A DNA stretch of 64,000 nt from Gaiellasilicea sp963745775 (GCA_963745775.1 CAVUYY010000012.1:310001-374000); one strand, 5' to 3'; shown: positions 7,943 through 17,160, numbered from the stretch's first letter. Numbers and translations are program-made. The notes: generated by a model not told the origin, from the letters alone.

Positions 7943-9013
7943 TCAGGCCGACGGCCGCGAGGCCAGCTCGACCTCGATCGTCTGCTCGCCGCCGTCGCGG
8001 ACGATCGTCAGCTCGATGGAATCGCCGGGCTGCCGGGCGTCGATCAGCGTGCGCAGCTCATCCGCGTCGGCAACGGCCTCGCCGTCGATCTCGGTGACGA
8101 CGTCGCCTTCGCGGAGCCCTGCGGCCGCAGCGGGGGTGCCGGGCCGGACCTCGGCGATGCTGGCGCCTTCGCCGCTCGACGTGTCCCCGGTCGCGACGCC
8201 GAGGTAGGCGTGCTCGACCTCTCCGTCGGCGATCAGGTCCGCGGCGATCCGCGCGACGGTGTCGGACGGCACGGCGAAGCCGATCCCGTCGTTGCCGCCG
8301 GACTCGCTCTCGATCTGCGAGTTGACGCCGATCACCCGCCCTTCGAGATCGAGCAGCGGCCCGCCCGAGTTGCCGTGGTTGATCGCGGCATCGGTCTGGA
8401 TCGCGTCGTCGATCGCGAAGCCGTTCGGGGAGTTGATCTGACGGTTGAGGGCGCTGACGATCCCGGTCGTGACCGTCTGCTCGAGCCCGAACGGGCTGCC
8501 GATCGCGATCACGCCGTCACCCACCGCGAGCTCGGAGGACTTGCCGAGCCGGAGAGGCTTCAGAAGCGACGCGGGTGCGTCCACCTTGAGCACGGCGAGA
8601 TCCGTCGAAGGATCGCTCCCGACGACGGTGGCGTCGTGTGTCGAGCCGTCGGCGAAGCGGACGGAGACCGACTCGGCGCCGTCGACAACGTGCTGGTTCG
8701 TGATGATGTGGCCCTGGTTGTCGTAGACGAAGCCCGAGCCCTGCGCCTGGGTGGCGCCGCCACCGCCGAGCGAGCCGGCGCCGGCGGAGCCGACTGTGAT
8801 CTCGACCACCCCGGCCGCGGAGCGCTCGTAGATCTCGCCCACGGTCGAGGTCGACGTCGCGATCGGGCTCGCAGCCTCGCTGGCGCTGATCTGGGGCGCG
8901 TTCTGGTCGGAGTCGAGCGCGGTGACGACGGCCGCCCCAGCGCCGGCGCCGAAGAGCACCGCTGCGGCGACGGCAGCGATGCGCGTTCTCGAAGCTCTCA
9001 AGGGGTTCTGCAT
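7943..9013 (-). CDS. HtrA/PepD-like serine protease with PDZ domain
   Basis: A membrane-anchored trypsin-like protease/chaperone acting on misfolded exported proteins. Of 356 residues, 10-32 form a membrane anchor. A Ser/Thr-rich linker follows. The protease domain has His108 (in TNQHVV), Asp138 (in STDLAVLKVD) and Ser216 (in GNSGGPL). A C-terminal PDZ domain starts near residue 265 (YLGVATGD and later AGLREGDVVTEIDG). The ATG follows AAAGGA with good spacing. It lies directly after a response regulator-kinase pair, the same order as mprA-mprB-pepD in mycobacteria, and four direct repeats precede it. The assignment as PepD-like rests on that order and on the domain layout. Confidence 0.92.
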   Translation of the reverse strand: MQNPLRASRTRIAAVAAAVLFGAGAGAAVVTALDSDQNAPQISASEAASPIATSTSTVGEIYERSAAGVVEITVGSAGAGSLGGGGATQAQGSGFVYDNQGHIITNQHVVDGAESVSVRFADGSTHDATVVGSDPSTDLAVLKVDAPASLLKPLRLGKSSELAVGDGVIAIGSPFGLEQTVTTGIVSALNRQINSPNGFAIDDAIQTDAAINHGNSGGPLLDLEGRVIGVNSQIESESGGNDGIGFAVPSDTVARIAADLIADGEVEHAYLGVATGDTSSGEGASIAEVRPGTPAAAAGLREGDVVTEIDGEAVADADELRTLIDARQPGDSIELTIVRDGGEQTIEVELASRPSA

Positions 9014-9061
9014 CTCGGGAAGTCCTTTCGCTGGCTTGATGGCTTCAGAACACCACCGCCG

Positions 9062-9100
9062 CCTAAGGCAACCCTGAGATCGACCTAAGCCTTTCCTAAG
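9062..9100 (-). promoter_or_regulatory. Four CTTAGG-type direct repeats at 11-bp period before the HtrA gene
   Basis: On the minus strand CTTAGG, CTTAGG, CTCAGG and CTTAGG start exactly 11 bp apart (plus-strand CCTAAG/CCTGAG at 9095, 9084, 9073 and 9062). Repeats on one DNA face at about one helical turn are the classic target of OmpR/PhoB-type regulators. MprA of mycobacteria binds CTCAGG-like repeats before pepD. The last repeat overlaps the kinase stop codon. This is very likely the operator for the regulator encoded at 10430-11104. Confidence 0.75.
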
Positions 9101-10433
9101 ACTTGGGCGACAGGCGCAGGCGCATCAGCGTGCCGCCACCTTCGGCCGCCTCGGCGCTGACGGAGCCGCCGTGCGCTTCGGCCACCTGCCGCACGATCGC
9201 GAGACCGAGTCCCGAGCCGGGCATGCTCCGCGCCGCCGTCGCGCGGTAGAAGCGGTCGAAGACGTACGGCAGGTCCTCCTCGTCGATCCCGGGGCCGTGG
9301 TCTCGCACCGTCACCTCGCCGGCTCGGACGGCCACTTCGATCTCGCTGCCGGCAGGGCTCCACTTGGCCGCGTTGTCGAGGAGGTTCGAGATCGCGCGCT
9401 CGATCGTCGCCGGCACACCGGTGATCAGCGTCTCCTCGAGCTCGCTCGCGAACGAGACGCCGGGCCGGTTGCGGCGCGTGCGCTCGATCGCGGCGGCGGT
9501 CACGAGATCGAGGCGGACGTCCTCCGGCTCGGCCGGAGCCTGGTCGCCGCGCGCCAGCTCGACGAGCTCGGCGATCAGCGCGGTCATCTCGCCGAGCTGC
9601 TCTGTCACGTCGCGCAGGAGCTGCTCCCGTTCGCCGGCCGGAAGCACCTCGTCGCGGCTCAGCACCTCGATGTTCGTGCGGAGGCTGGTCAGCGGCGTGC
9701 GCAGCTCGTGTGACGCATCGGAGACGAGCTGCCGCTGCGCGCGCGCCGACTCCTCGAGCGCCGCGAGCATGGTGTTGAAGGTCGCTGCGAGCCGCGCGAG
9801 CTCGTCGCTGCCTTCGTCGTCGATTCGACGTGAGAGGTCACGCGTCTCGGTGACGTCCTCAGCCGCTCGCGTCAGTCGCTGGACAGGTGCGAGCACGGCG
9901 CGCGAGACGACGAAGCCAATCCCTGCCGCCAGTGCGACTCCGATGGCGGCGATCAGGACGAGGAGGCCGCGGATTCGCTCCAGAGCGGCGTCCACCTCGT
10001 CGAGCGGGCGTGCGATCTGGAGCGCGAACCCGGGCCGGTCGACCGGAACGGTGTAGACGCGGAGGTGGGTGCCGGTGACGTCCGCGTCCGCGAAGAACGA
10101 GTCGCCGTCGCCGGCGGCCACCTGCCGTGCCCGCTCCGTCACAGGCAGCTCGACGCTCGCATCCGGCGACTGGATCACGACGCCGTCGGACGTGACGAGC
10201 TGCGTGATCCCCTGTGCGCCGCCGAAGCGGGTCGGCGGGAGGTCGAGGAAGGGGTTTCCGGACCGGTCGTTGACGACTCGGAGCCGGACGCTGCCGACTC
10301 GCTCACGGAGCGCATCGTCGAGCTCGCTCCGCAGCTCGCCGCGAACCAGGACATACGTGAGCGCCGAGGCGCCGGCGACGGCGACGGCAACCGCCAGGGC
10401 GACGCCGAGCGTCAACCGGGTGCGAAACGTCAC
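9096..10433 (-). CDS. Sensor histidine kinase (MprB-like)
   Basis: The 445-residue protein begins VTFRTRLTLG at GTG 10433, which overlaps the regulator's TGA stop (GTGA) and marks translational coupling. Membrane helices at about 9-29 and 155-177 flank an extracytoplasmic sensor of about 125 residues. A HAMP domain follows (LAPVQRLTRAAEDV). HisKA has phospho-acceptor His242 in SDASHELRTPL, and the ATPase domain has N-box LLDNAAKWS, then DHGPGIDEED and GSGLGLAIV. It phosphorylates the adjacent regulator. The frame continues further upstream without a stop, but that part overlaps the regulator and is rejected. Confidence 0.93.
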   Translation of the reverse strand: MTFRTRLTLGVALAVAVAVAGASALTYVLVRGELRSELDDALRERVGSVRLRVVNDRSGNPFLDLPPTRFGGAQGITQLVTSDGVVIQSPDASVELPVTERARQVAAGDGDSFFADADVTGTHLRVYTVPVDRPGFALQIARPLDEVDAALERIRGLLVLIAAIGVALAAGIGFVVSRAVLAPVQRLTRAAEDVTETRDLSRRIDDEGSDELARLAATFNTMLAALEESARAQRQLVSDASHELRTPLTSLRTNIEVLSRDEVLPAGEREQLLRDVTEQLGEMTALIAELVELARGDQAPAEPEDVRLDLVTAAAIERTRRNRPGVSFASELEETLITGVPATIERAISNLLDNAAKWSPAGSEIEVAVRAGEVTVRDHGPGIDEEDLPYVFDRFYRATAARSMPGSGLGLAIVRQVAEAHGGSVSAEAAEGGGTLMRLRLSPKS

Positions 10434-11104
10434 TGCTCGCGCAGCGCGTAGCCGACGCCGCGGATCGTCTGGATCAGCCGCGGCTTTCCGCCCGCCTCGG
10501 TCTTCCGGCGCAGATAGCCGATGTACACGTCGAGGGAGTTGGAGCCGAAGCCGAAGTCGTAGCCCCACACCCGCTCGAAGATGACCGATCGAGTCAGCAC
10601 CTGGCGCGGATTGCGGAGGAAGAGCTCGAGCAGCGAGAACTCGGTCCGCGTCAGCACGATCTCCTCGCCGGCCCGCGTGGCGAGGCGGGTTGCCGGATCG
10701 AGCTCGAGATCGGCGAACTGGAGCACGTCGCTCTCGTCGGGTGCGGCCCGACGCAACAGAGCTCGGAGCCGGGCGAGCAGCTCCTCGAGCGCGAACGGCT
10801 TGACGACATAGTCGTCGGCGCCCGCGTCGAGGCCGGCGACTCGATCGGCCACCTCGTCGCGCGCCGTGAGCATCAGGATCGGCAGCGCATCTCCCTGCCG
10901 TCGGAGCCGGCGGCTGACCTCCAGACCGTCCAGTCTCGGCATCGAGACGTCCAGGATCAGGGCGTCGATCCTGGGGTCTTCGTCGAGCCGTTCGAGCGCC
11001 TGGGCGCCGTCGCCGGCAAGCTCGACGTCGTAGCTCTCGAGCGCGAGCGCCCGCCGGAGCGACTCGCGCACAGCCGCATCGTCGTCGACCACCAGGATTC
11101 GCAT
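10430..11104 (-). CDS. OmpR/PhoB-family response regulator (MprA-like)
   Basis: The 224-residue two-domain regulator has a receiver with acidic pair DDD (residues 7-9), phospho-acceptor Asp52 in LILDVSMP, and conserved Lys in VVKPFALEELLARL. The winged-helix DNA-binding domain has TRTEFSLLELFLRNP and VWGYDFGFGSNSLDVYIGYLRRK. It is the first gene of a coupled unit with the kinase, and by analogy with MprA it should activate the HtrA gene through the CTTAGG repeats at 9062-9100. ATG 11104 is the only sensible start, since the longer open frame upstream is out of context. Confidence 0.93.
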   Translation of the reverse strand: MRILVVDDDAAVRESLRRALALESYDVELAGDGAQALERLDEDPRIDALILDVSMPRLDGLEVSRRLRRQGDALPILMLTARDEVADRVAGLDAGADDYVVKPFALEELLARLRALLRRAAPDESDVLQFADLELDPATRLATRAGEEIVLTRTEFSLLELFLRNPRQVLTRSVIFERVWGYDFGFGSNSLDVYIGYLRRKTEAGGKPRLIQTIRGVGYALREQ

Positions 11105-11403
11105 GCGCGCATTCTGCTCGGAGCCTCTAAGAACGAGGTGAGAGACCTGCTCGCCTCCGGCTTTCACTCGATCGAGGGATCGTCCCTGGGATGAGTGACG
11201 CCACTCGATCGAGGGATGGAACGCGCTCCGAGATCCGGCTACAACGAGATGGCCCGGGTAGGGGAGAGGGGCTGCGGGCACTGCGGCGCCCGTTCGATGC
11301 GGCAACAGGTCGAACGGGCGCGCACCCGCGTGCGCCGCCACAGGCCGGGCGGCTGCCGCCGGGCCGAGCCAGGCTCCGCCGCGCTCGCACCGCAGCCGGC
11401 GCG
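11105..11403. other. Non-coding gap with a strong hairpin and a direct repeat
   Basis: About 300 bases without a convincing gene. A 16-nt direct repeat CACTCGATCGAGGGAT occurs at 11165-11180 and 11202-11217, each copy centred on the palindrome CTCGATCGAG; it lies upstream of the regulator gene. A 12-bp perfect stem, GCGCCCGTTCGA with its complement, spans 11286-11321 with a 12-nt loop. It is downstream of the thioesterase on the minus strand, so it may end that transcript although no T-run follows. Confidence 0.55.
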
Positions 11404-11871
11404 TCAGGCGTCGAGGTCGGCGCCTTCGAAGCTCCGGATCGTCTCGCGGTAGGAGTCCGGGATCTCGGCCGCCTCCCTCGTGGCGAGATCGACGAGGACG
11501 AGGGTCTGCGAGGCGGTGACCATCGGCGCATCGTCCGACATTCGGAAGGCCGCGCACTCGTAGGTCGCGCTCGTCCGCCCGATCCGCGCGAGCCGGACGA
11601 AGATCTCGAGCAGGTCGTCGAAGCGGGCGGGCGCGTGGTACTCGACGCTCGAAGCGCGCATCACGAAGTCACGGCCGGAGATCCAGGCGCCGGCGATCCC
11701 GAGGTGGCGGTGGTACTCCGTGCGCGCGTGGTCGAAGTAGGGGAGATAGCGGCCGTAGTAGACGATCCCCTGCGCGTCGGTGTCCGAGAACCAGACTCGC
11801 GCGATTGCCGAGTACTTGAACGGCGGTCTGCGGTCGGTGACGCGGCCGAGCTGGACGGGCTCGTCAGTCAC
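11404..11871 (-). CDS. Acyl-CoA thioesterase, YbgC/4HBT hot-dog family
   Basis: The 155-residue protein has the family hallmark WFSDTDAQGIVYYGRYLPYFD, with the catalytic Asp (here in the DAQGIVYYG block) that activates water for acyl-CoA hydrolysis. The next helix is ARTEYHRHLG. Length and order match 4-hydroxybenzoyl-CoA thioesterase-like enzymes. The substrate chain length is unknown. The start overlaps the end of the phosphohexomutase gene by 8 bases, so the two are co-transcribed. Confidence 0.88.
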   Translation of the reverse strand: MTDEPVQLGRVTDRRPPFKYSAIARVWFSDTDAQGIVYYGRYLPYFDHARTEYHRHLGIAGAWISGRDFVMRASSVEYHAPARFDDLLEIFVRLARIGRTSATYECAAFRMSDDAPMVTASQTLVLVDLATREAAEIPDSYRETIRSFEGADLDA

Positions 11872-13216
11872 GAATGACGCCGATCACCTCGTCGCGCTTC
11901 TCCTCCAGCAGCTCTTCCGAAAGCGCCTCGAGATTGAGGCGCAGCAAGGGCTCCGTGTTGGACGGGCGGACGTTGAAGTGCCAGTCGTCGTACTCGACCG
12001 AGATCCCGTCGAGCTTGGTGATCCGGCCGTCGGCATACCGCTCCTCCAGCTCCTCGAGCTTCTTCGCGGTGTCGGAGACCGGGGTGTTCAGCTCGCCGGT
12101 GAGGAAGTACCGCTCCCGGAACGGGCGCAGGATCTCGGAGAGCTTCTGCCCGCGCTTCGAGATCAGCTCGAGCATCAGCAGGAACGGCACGACCCCCGAA
12201 TCGGCCTGCGTGAAGTCGCGGAAGTAGTAGTGGGCGGAGACCTCGCCGCCGAAGACGGCGCCCTCCTCGCGCATGCGGTGCTTGATGTAGGCGTGGCCGA
12301 CGCGGTTGATCAGCGCCACGCCGCCGGCCTCCTCGATCGTCTTCGGGACGGCCCAGCTCGCCCGCACGTCGTAGATCACCTTGCCGCCCGGGTTCTTCTC
12401 GAGCACCGATTGCGCGAGGAGCGCCGTGATGAAGTCGCCGGGGACGAACTCGCCGGTGTCGTCGACGAAGAAGCAGCGATCCGCGTCGCCGTCGTACGCG
12501 ACCCCGAGGTCTGCCTCGGCCTCACGCGTGCGCTCCATGATGAACTCGCGGTTCTCGGGGAGGAGCGGATTCGGCTCGTGGTTCGGGAAGGTGCCGTCGG
12601 GCTCGAAGTAGCAGCGGATCGCCTCGATCGGGAGGCGCTCGAGGATCGGCGGGAGCATCGTCCCGGCCATCCCGTTCGCCGCGTCGATCACGACCCGGAG
12701 CGGCTTGACGGTGTCCTCGTCGACGAACGAGAGCACCTTCGCGACGAACCCCGGCCAGACGTCCTCCTCGCGGATCGAACCGCGCTGCGCCGAAGAAGGC
12801 TTGTGTTCATTGCGCACAAGCTCGAGCGCGCGATCCCGCACCTCGAAGAGGCCCGACTCGCCGCCGACCGGAAGCGCGCCTGCGCGGACGATCTTCATCC
12901 CCGCGTACTCCTTGGGGTTGTGCGAGGCGGTGACGCAGACGCCGCCGTCGAGCCCGAGCTCCCCGACGGCGAAATAGACCATCTCCGTTCCGACCAGGCC
13001 GAGGTCGAGCACGTCCGCGCCGGCATCGGCGGCGCCGTCGATCAGCGCGGCGGCCATCGAGGGCGAGGAGACCCGCATGTCGCGCCCGACGGCAATCGAG
13101 CTCGGCTCGAACTGCTCGACGTACGCCCGCCCGATCGCATATGCACCCTCCTCGTCCAGCTCGTCCGGATGGACGCCGCGAACGTCATATGCCTTGAAGA
13201 CCTTCGGATCGAGCAC
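11864..13216 (-). CDS. Phosphomannomutase/phosphoglucomutase
   Basis: Interconverts hexose 1- and 6-phosphates for cell-wall and polysaccharide sugars. The 450 residues show the four-domain alpha-D-phosphohexomutase order. The phosphoserine loop is TASHNPKEYAGMKIV near residue 100. The metal-binding loop is DGDADRCFFVD near 245, the sugar-specificity loop is GGEVSAHYYF near 325, and the phosphate-binding loop is RPSNTEPLLRL near 425. The Glu-Ser-His-type loop (GEVSAHYYF) fits bacterial ManB/PMM-PGM enzymes. A GTG start at 13216 follows TAGCAT by 6 nt. Residues around LVRNEHK are encoded by the 23-nt inverted repeat at 12797-12819. Confidence 0.93.
   Translation of the reverse strand: MLDPKVFKAYDVRGVHPDELDEEGAYAIGRAYVEQFEPSSIAVGRDMRVSSPSMAAALIDGAADAGADVLDLGLVGTEMVYFAVGELGLDGGVCVTASHNPKEYAGMKIVRAGALPVGGESGLFEVRDRALELVRNEHKPSSAQRGSIREEDVWPGFVAKVLSFVDEDTVKPLRVVIDAANGMAGTMLPPILERLPIEAIRCYFEPDGTFPNHEPNPLLPENREFIMERTREAEADLGVAYDGDADRCFFVDDTGEFVPGDFITALLAQSVLEKNPGGKVIYDVRASWAVPKTIEEAGGVALINRVGHAYIKHRMREEGAVFGGEVSAHYYFRDFTQADSGVVPFLLMLELISKRGQKLSEILRPFRERYFLTGELNTPVSDTAKKLEELEERYADGRITKLDGISVEYDDWHFNVRPSNTEPLLRLNLEALSEELLEEKRDEVIGVIRD
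12797..12819. repeat. 23-nt inverted repeat, copy 2 (inside phosphohexomutase gene)
   Basis: Identical, in reverse orientation, to 898-920. It is read in frame within the gene, encoding LVRNEHK-type residues between two domains, and the flanking bases differ between the copies. An exact 23-nt match between a coding and an intergenic site is unlikely by chance. Confidence 0.6.
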
Positions 13217-13222
13217 GCGGCG

Positions 13223-13228
13223 ATGCTA
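13223..13228 (-). promoter_or_regulatory. -10 box, leaderless promoter of phosphohexomutase
   Basis: TAGCAT on the minus strand is separated by exactly 6 nt from the GTG start at 13216. Confidence 0.55.
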
Positions 13229-13292
13229 TGGGAATCGACCTGACCCAGCGCCGGGACGGCCCTGCGCCGGGCCTGGGTACGACCCTCGCAAC

Positions 13293-13298
13293 TACAAT
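13293..13298 (+). promoter_or_regulatory. -10 box, leaderless promoter of the cyclase-AAA gene
   Basis: TACAAT followed by exactly 6 nt and the GTG at 13305. The spacing supports this GTG over earlier in-frame codons. Confidence 0.6.
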
Positions 13299-13304
13299 CC
13301 AGAG

Positions 13305-16236
13305 GTGGAACGCAAGCTCGCAACCGTCCTCTTCGTCGACCTCGTCGGCTCGACCGAGCTCGTTTCCTCGCGCGATCCGGAGGTCGTCCGGCGGCGCGTG
13401 AACTCGTTCTTCGAGCACGTCTCCACCTGCATCACCCGCCACGGCGGGATCGTCGAGAAGTTCGCCGGCGACGCCGTGATGGCTGCGTTCGGCGTCCCGC
13501 AGGCGCACGAGGACGACGCGGAGCGCGCCCTTCGCGCGGCCGAGGCGATCATGGACTCGGTGCACGGCCTCGGGCTCGAGGCGCGGATCGGGATCGAGTC
13601 GGGCGAGGTCGTCGCCGACGAGTCGGAGTCGACGTTCGCGACCGGCGAGGCGGTCAACGTCGCCGCTCGCCTGCAGCAGCTCGCACGGCCGGGCGAGACC
13701 CTGCTCGGTCCGTTCGCCTACCGGCTGACGCTGTCGCGGATCGAGACCGAGGACTGCGGCGTGATCGACCTCAAGGGCTTCGACGACCCGCTTCCCGTCT
13801 GGAGGCTGCTGCACGTGCTCGACTCCGCCGACCGGCCGGCGAGCGTCTCGGCGCCGTTCGTGGGCCGCGAGTTCGAGCTGGAGCTGCTCCATACCACCTT
13901 CGCGCGCACCGTCCGCGACCGCCGCGCACACCTGTTCACGATCTACGGCGAGCCGGGGGTCGGCAAGAGCCGCCTCGTCCGGGAGTTCGTGGACGGCGTC
14001 GAGGGCGCGACCATCCTCGCCGGCCGCTCGCTGCCCTACGGCGAGGGAATCACGTACTGGCCGATCGCCGAGATGGTCAAGGTGGCGGCCGGAATCACGG
14101 ACGACGATCCCGTCCAGGAGGCCGTCGCGAAGCTCCAGGCCGCGTGCGGCGACGACGCCGTGGCCGATCTGCTCGCGCTCGCGGGCGGCGTGCTCGAGGG
14201 GATCGAGACGGAACGGAGCCAGGAGGAGATCGCGTGGGCGGCGCGCGAGTGGGCCGCCGAGCTCGCGTCCGCGCAGCCGCTGATCCTCGTCTTCGAGGAC
14301 GTCCACTGGGCCGAGGATTCGCTGCTCGAGCTCGTCGAGCATCTGGCGGAGCGGGTCAAGGACGCGCCGCTCCTGATCGTCTGCCTGGCGCGGCCCGAGC
14401 TGCTCGACCTGCGTCCCGGCTGGGGCGGCGGCCGCGTGCGTGCGACCGCGATCGAGCTCGAGCCGCTGCCGCCGGTGGAGAGCGAGGCGCTCGTCGACGC
14501 GCTCCTCGCGGATCGCGAGCTCTCGGCCGGCGATCGCCGCTCGCTGCTCGAGAAGACCGAGGGCAACCCGCTCTTCGTCGAGGAGACGATCAGGATGCTG
14601 CTCGAAGGCGGCACCTCCGCGAAGCGGATCCCGGACACGCTGCAGGCGATGATCGCCGCGAGGATCGACCGGCTGCCGCGGGCCGAGAAGATGCTGCTCC
14701 AGCGGGCCTCGGTGATCGGGAGGATCTTCTGGGAGGGGGCGCTGACGCGGCTCGCACCGGAGCTCGAGGAGCCCGAGCCGGTGCTGGACGCCCTGCTCCA
14801 GCGCGATTTCCTCACCCGCGAGAGCCGCTCGACGATCTCGGGCGAGACGGCCTACCGCTTCAAGCACGTCCTGATCCGCGACGTCGCCTACTCGGGGCTG
14901 ACAAAGGGGTCTCGGGCCGATCTGCACCAGCAGGCTGCGATCTGGATCGGCGAGCGAGCGGGAGACGAGCTGCTGGAGATCCGGGCGTACCACCTCGACC
15001 AGGCGACGATGTTGTTCGGAGAGCTCGACGGCGCGGTGCCGGCCGATCTCGCCACGGAAGCGGCGGCGACGCTCGAGACGGCCGGTCGGCGCGCGCTCGC
15101 GCGCGAGGCGAATCGGGCCGCCCGCCGGCTGCTCGTACGGGCTGTCGAGCTCGAGCCGACGCTCCAGCGGCGCTTCCTCGCCGCCCGCGCCGCCCGGCGG
15201 ATCGCCGACCTGCCGGCGCAGGCGGCCGAGATGGAGCGGGTCTTCGCCGACGCGACCGAGGCCGGCGAGCGACGGCTCCAAGGGCTGGCGCTGACGGCGC
15301 TCGCCGAGAACGCGTTGATGCGCGACGCCGATCTCCCGCGCGGGCGGGAGCTCGTCGAGCAGGCGCTCGTGCTGCTCGAGGACGCCAGGCCCGAGGATCG
15401 CTACGAGGCGCTGACGATGCGCTCCCGAATCGGCTGGTGGCTCGGCGATCTCGACGACGACGAGCGCTGGACCGGGAAGGCGCTCGAGGTCGCGCGCGAG
15501 ATCGGCCGCAAGGATCTCGAGGCGAACGCCGTCGACGAGCTTGCGAGCGCCGCGATCGCGCGGCTCGAGCTCGACCGCGCGGCGGCCGGCTCGTCGCGCG
15601 AGGCGCTCGAGCTCGCGGAGGAGAGCGGCAACATCACCGCCCTCGGCTGGGCGCTCGTCTCGCAGGCGCGGATCGACGCTCTCCGCGGGCAGGCCGACGA
15701 GGCTGCGACCAAGCTGGATCAGGCGGAGGAGCTCTTCTCCCAGTCCGGTAACGCCTGGGCGCTCGCCCGTGCGAGCAACCACTACGGCTGGGTCGAGCGA
15801 CGGCGCGGCGATCTTCCCGCCGCCGACCGGCGCTTTCGCGACGCAATCCGGATCCTGAAGCCGCTCGAGGATCGCGGCACGCTCTGCGAGAGCCAGCGCG
15901 GCCTGGCGCAGGTACTCGTTGCGATGGGGAAGATCGACGAGGCCGAGCGTTATGCGCTGGAATCGCGAGAGACCGTCGGCCCGCACGACACGATCTCGCG
16001 CGCGACCACGCGAATGGCGCTCGGGTTGGTGCGCGCGGCGCAGGGCCGCGACGAGGAGGCGGAGTCGCTACTGCGCGAGGGCGTCGAGGTGATCGAGGGC
16101 AAGGATCTCTGGCTGATCCGCCGCGAGCTGGTGCTGCGCGCTCGCGGGCTTCCTCCGCGACCGCGGCCGGGCCGAGGAAGCGGAGGAGTACGAGGCCGAG
16201 CTGGCGGGCTACGACGCCGCGCTGATCCCGGCCTGA
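13305..16236 (+). CDS. Class III nucleotide cyclase-AAA ATPase-TPR regulator (one +1 shift at the 3' end)
   Basis: About 976 residues. The N-terminal cyclase domain has metal-binding Asp in LFVDLVGSTE and in KFAGDAVMAAF. An AAA/STAND ATPase follows with P-loop GEPGVGKSRL and Walker B LILVFEDVHWAED. The long C-terminal half is made of TPR-like helical repeats. Such proteins are signal-integrating ATPases; the cyclase product is presumably cAMP. At about 16137-16147 the frame must move +1. The zero frame becomes arginine-rich and overruns the opposite gene. The shifted frame gives AGFLRDRGRAEEAEEYEAEL and a stop at 16236, 11 bases before the convergent gene. The span is 3n+1 bases, which points to one inserted base. 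Confidence 0.88.
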
Positions 16237-16247
16237 GCCGAGCCGCA

Positions 16248-17060
16248 CTACTGCTCTACGAGCGCCGACCGGATCGCCTGCGACGACGCTTCGTCGGGCG
16301 ACTCCGAGATCACCGTCGCCGGTCGCTCGAACCGGCGCAGCGCCTCCGCGAGCGGCTCCGCCCGCAGCGTGCCCTCGCCGTAGGGGAGGTGCTTCGTCTC
16401 GTTTCGGTTCGCGTAGGCGATGTCCGAGAAGTGGATGTGGAACGGCTCGCCCTGGCCGAGCACGGCGTCGGCCGCCTCCAGCACCGAGGCGAACGCCTCG
16501 ACATCCGTGAAGGAGCCGTCGGTCGTCGCGTGCATGTGGGCGAAGTCGATCACCGGGCGAACCCAGCTCACGCGTGAGGCGATCTCGAGCACGTCGTCGA
16601 TCGAGCCGAGCTCGCTGACGCGGCCCATCACCTCGATCCCGAATCCCACGAGCCGACCTTTCGCCTCGAGCCGCTCGCGCAGCTCGCCGAGCCAGGCGAC
16701 GACGTCGTCGAGCGTCTGCTGCCGGTCGCGGCCGAGCCAGAAGCCGGGGTGGATCACGACCACCTCGGCGCCGCAGGCGGTCGCGATCCCCGCCGTGCGG
16801 TCGAGCGCGCCGAGCGCCATCTTCGCCTTCTTCGGGTCCGGATGGCCCGGGAACGCGAAGAGCGGCGCGTGCACCGAGAGCGCGATGTCGTTTTCCCGCG
16901 CGAGCTCGCCGAGCCGCTCCGCCGCCGGATAGTCGAGCCAGAAGCCGCTCTCGAAGTCGAGCTCGCAGGCCGTGTAACCCCGCTCGACCAAGATCCGAAT
17001 CGCCTCTTCGGGCGAGTCTCGGGAGGGCCAGCGGGCCGGCCCGAAGCGGATCGCTCCCAT
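16248..17060 (-). CDS. Endonuclease IV-like TIM-barrel protein (AP endonuclease family 2)
   Basis: The 270-residue protein has the metal-ligand pattern of the endonuclease IV/xylose isomerase-like barrel in order: SVHAPLF (His), VVVIHPG (His), FGIEVMGR (Glu), PVIDFAHMHA (Asp and His), FHIHFSDI (His), ISESPD (Glu). Enzymes of this shape either cleave DNA at abasic sites or isomerise sugars. The ligand set resembles the tri-zinc site of Nfo, but the length is slightly short, so a DNA-repair role is likely rather than proven. ATG 17060 is chosen because the earlier frame reads through the palindromic spacer. It is convergent with the cyclase-AAA gene. Confidence 0.8.
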   Translation of the reverse strand: MGAIRFGPARWPSRDSPEEAIRILVERGYTACELDFESGFWLDYPAAERLGELARENDIALSVHAPLFAFPGHPDPKKAKMALGALDRTAGIATACGAEVVVIHPGFWLGRDRQQTLDDVVAWLGELRERLEAKGRLVGFGIEVMGRVSELGSIDDVLEIASRVSWVRPVIDFAHMHATTDGSFTDVEAFASVLEAADAVLGQGEPFHIHFSDIAYANRNETKHLPYGEGTLRAEPLAEALRRFERPATVISESPDEASSQAIRSALVEQ

Positions 17061-17076
17061 CGCCGCTGACGCTACC

Positions 17077-17111
17077 GGACATGTCCGAGGGACAGACCCT
17101 GGGACACGTCC
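17077..17111. repeat. Near-perfect intergenic inverted repeat around GGACATGTCC
   Basis: GGACATGTCC, then GAGGG, a 5-nt loop ACAGA, CCCTG and GGACACGTCC: a stem of 15 positions with only two mismatches. It lies between two divergent genes. The 10-bp palindrome GGACATGTCC recurs at 50409-50418 before tgt, and GGACACG/CGTGTCC forms the hairpin at 7169-7202. Confidence 0.55.
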
Positions 17112-17160
17112 GCGCAGGACGATGGCTGCTCCGTCCGACGCAGGTCCTACCCTTTTCGAC

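Noticed and set aside
10434..10568. Longer N-terminus for the MprB-like kinase
   Set aside because: The extension overlaps the regulator gene, is arginine-rich and lacks membrane character. The GTGA overlap at 10430-10433 is the natural start.
13185..15986. 933-codon minus-strand frame opposite the cyclase-AAA gene
   Set aside because: Low-complexity charged composition, no motif, and the plus strand has cyclase, P-loop and TPR features in the same interval.
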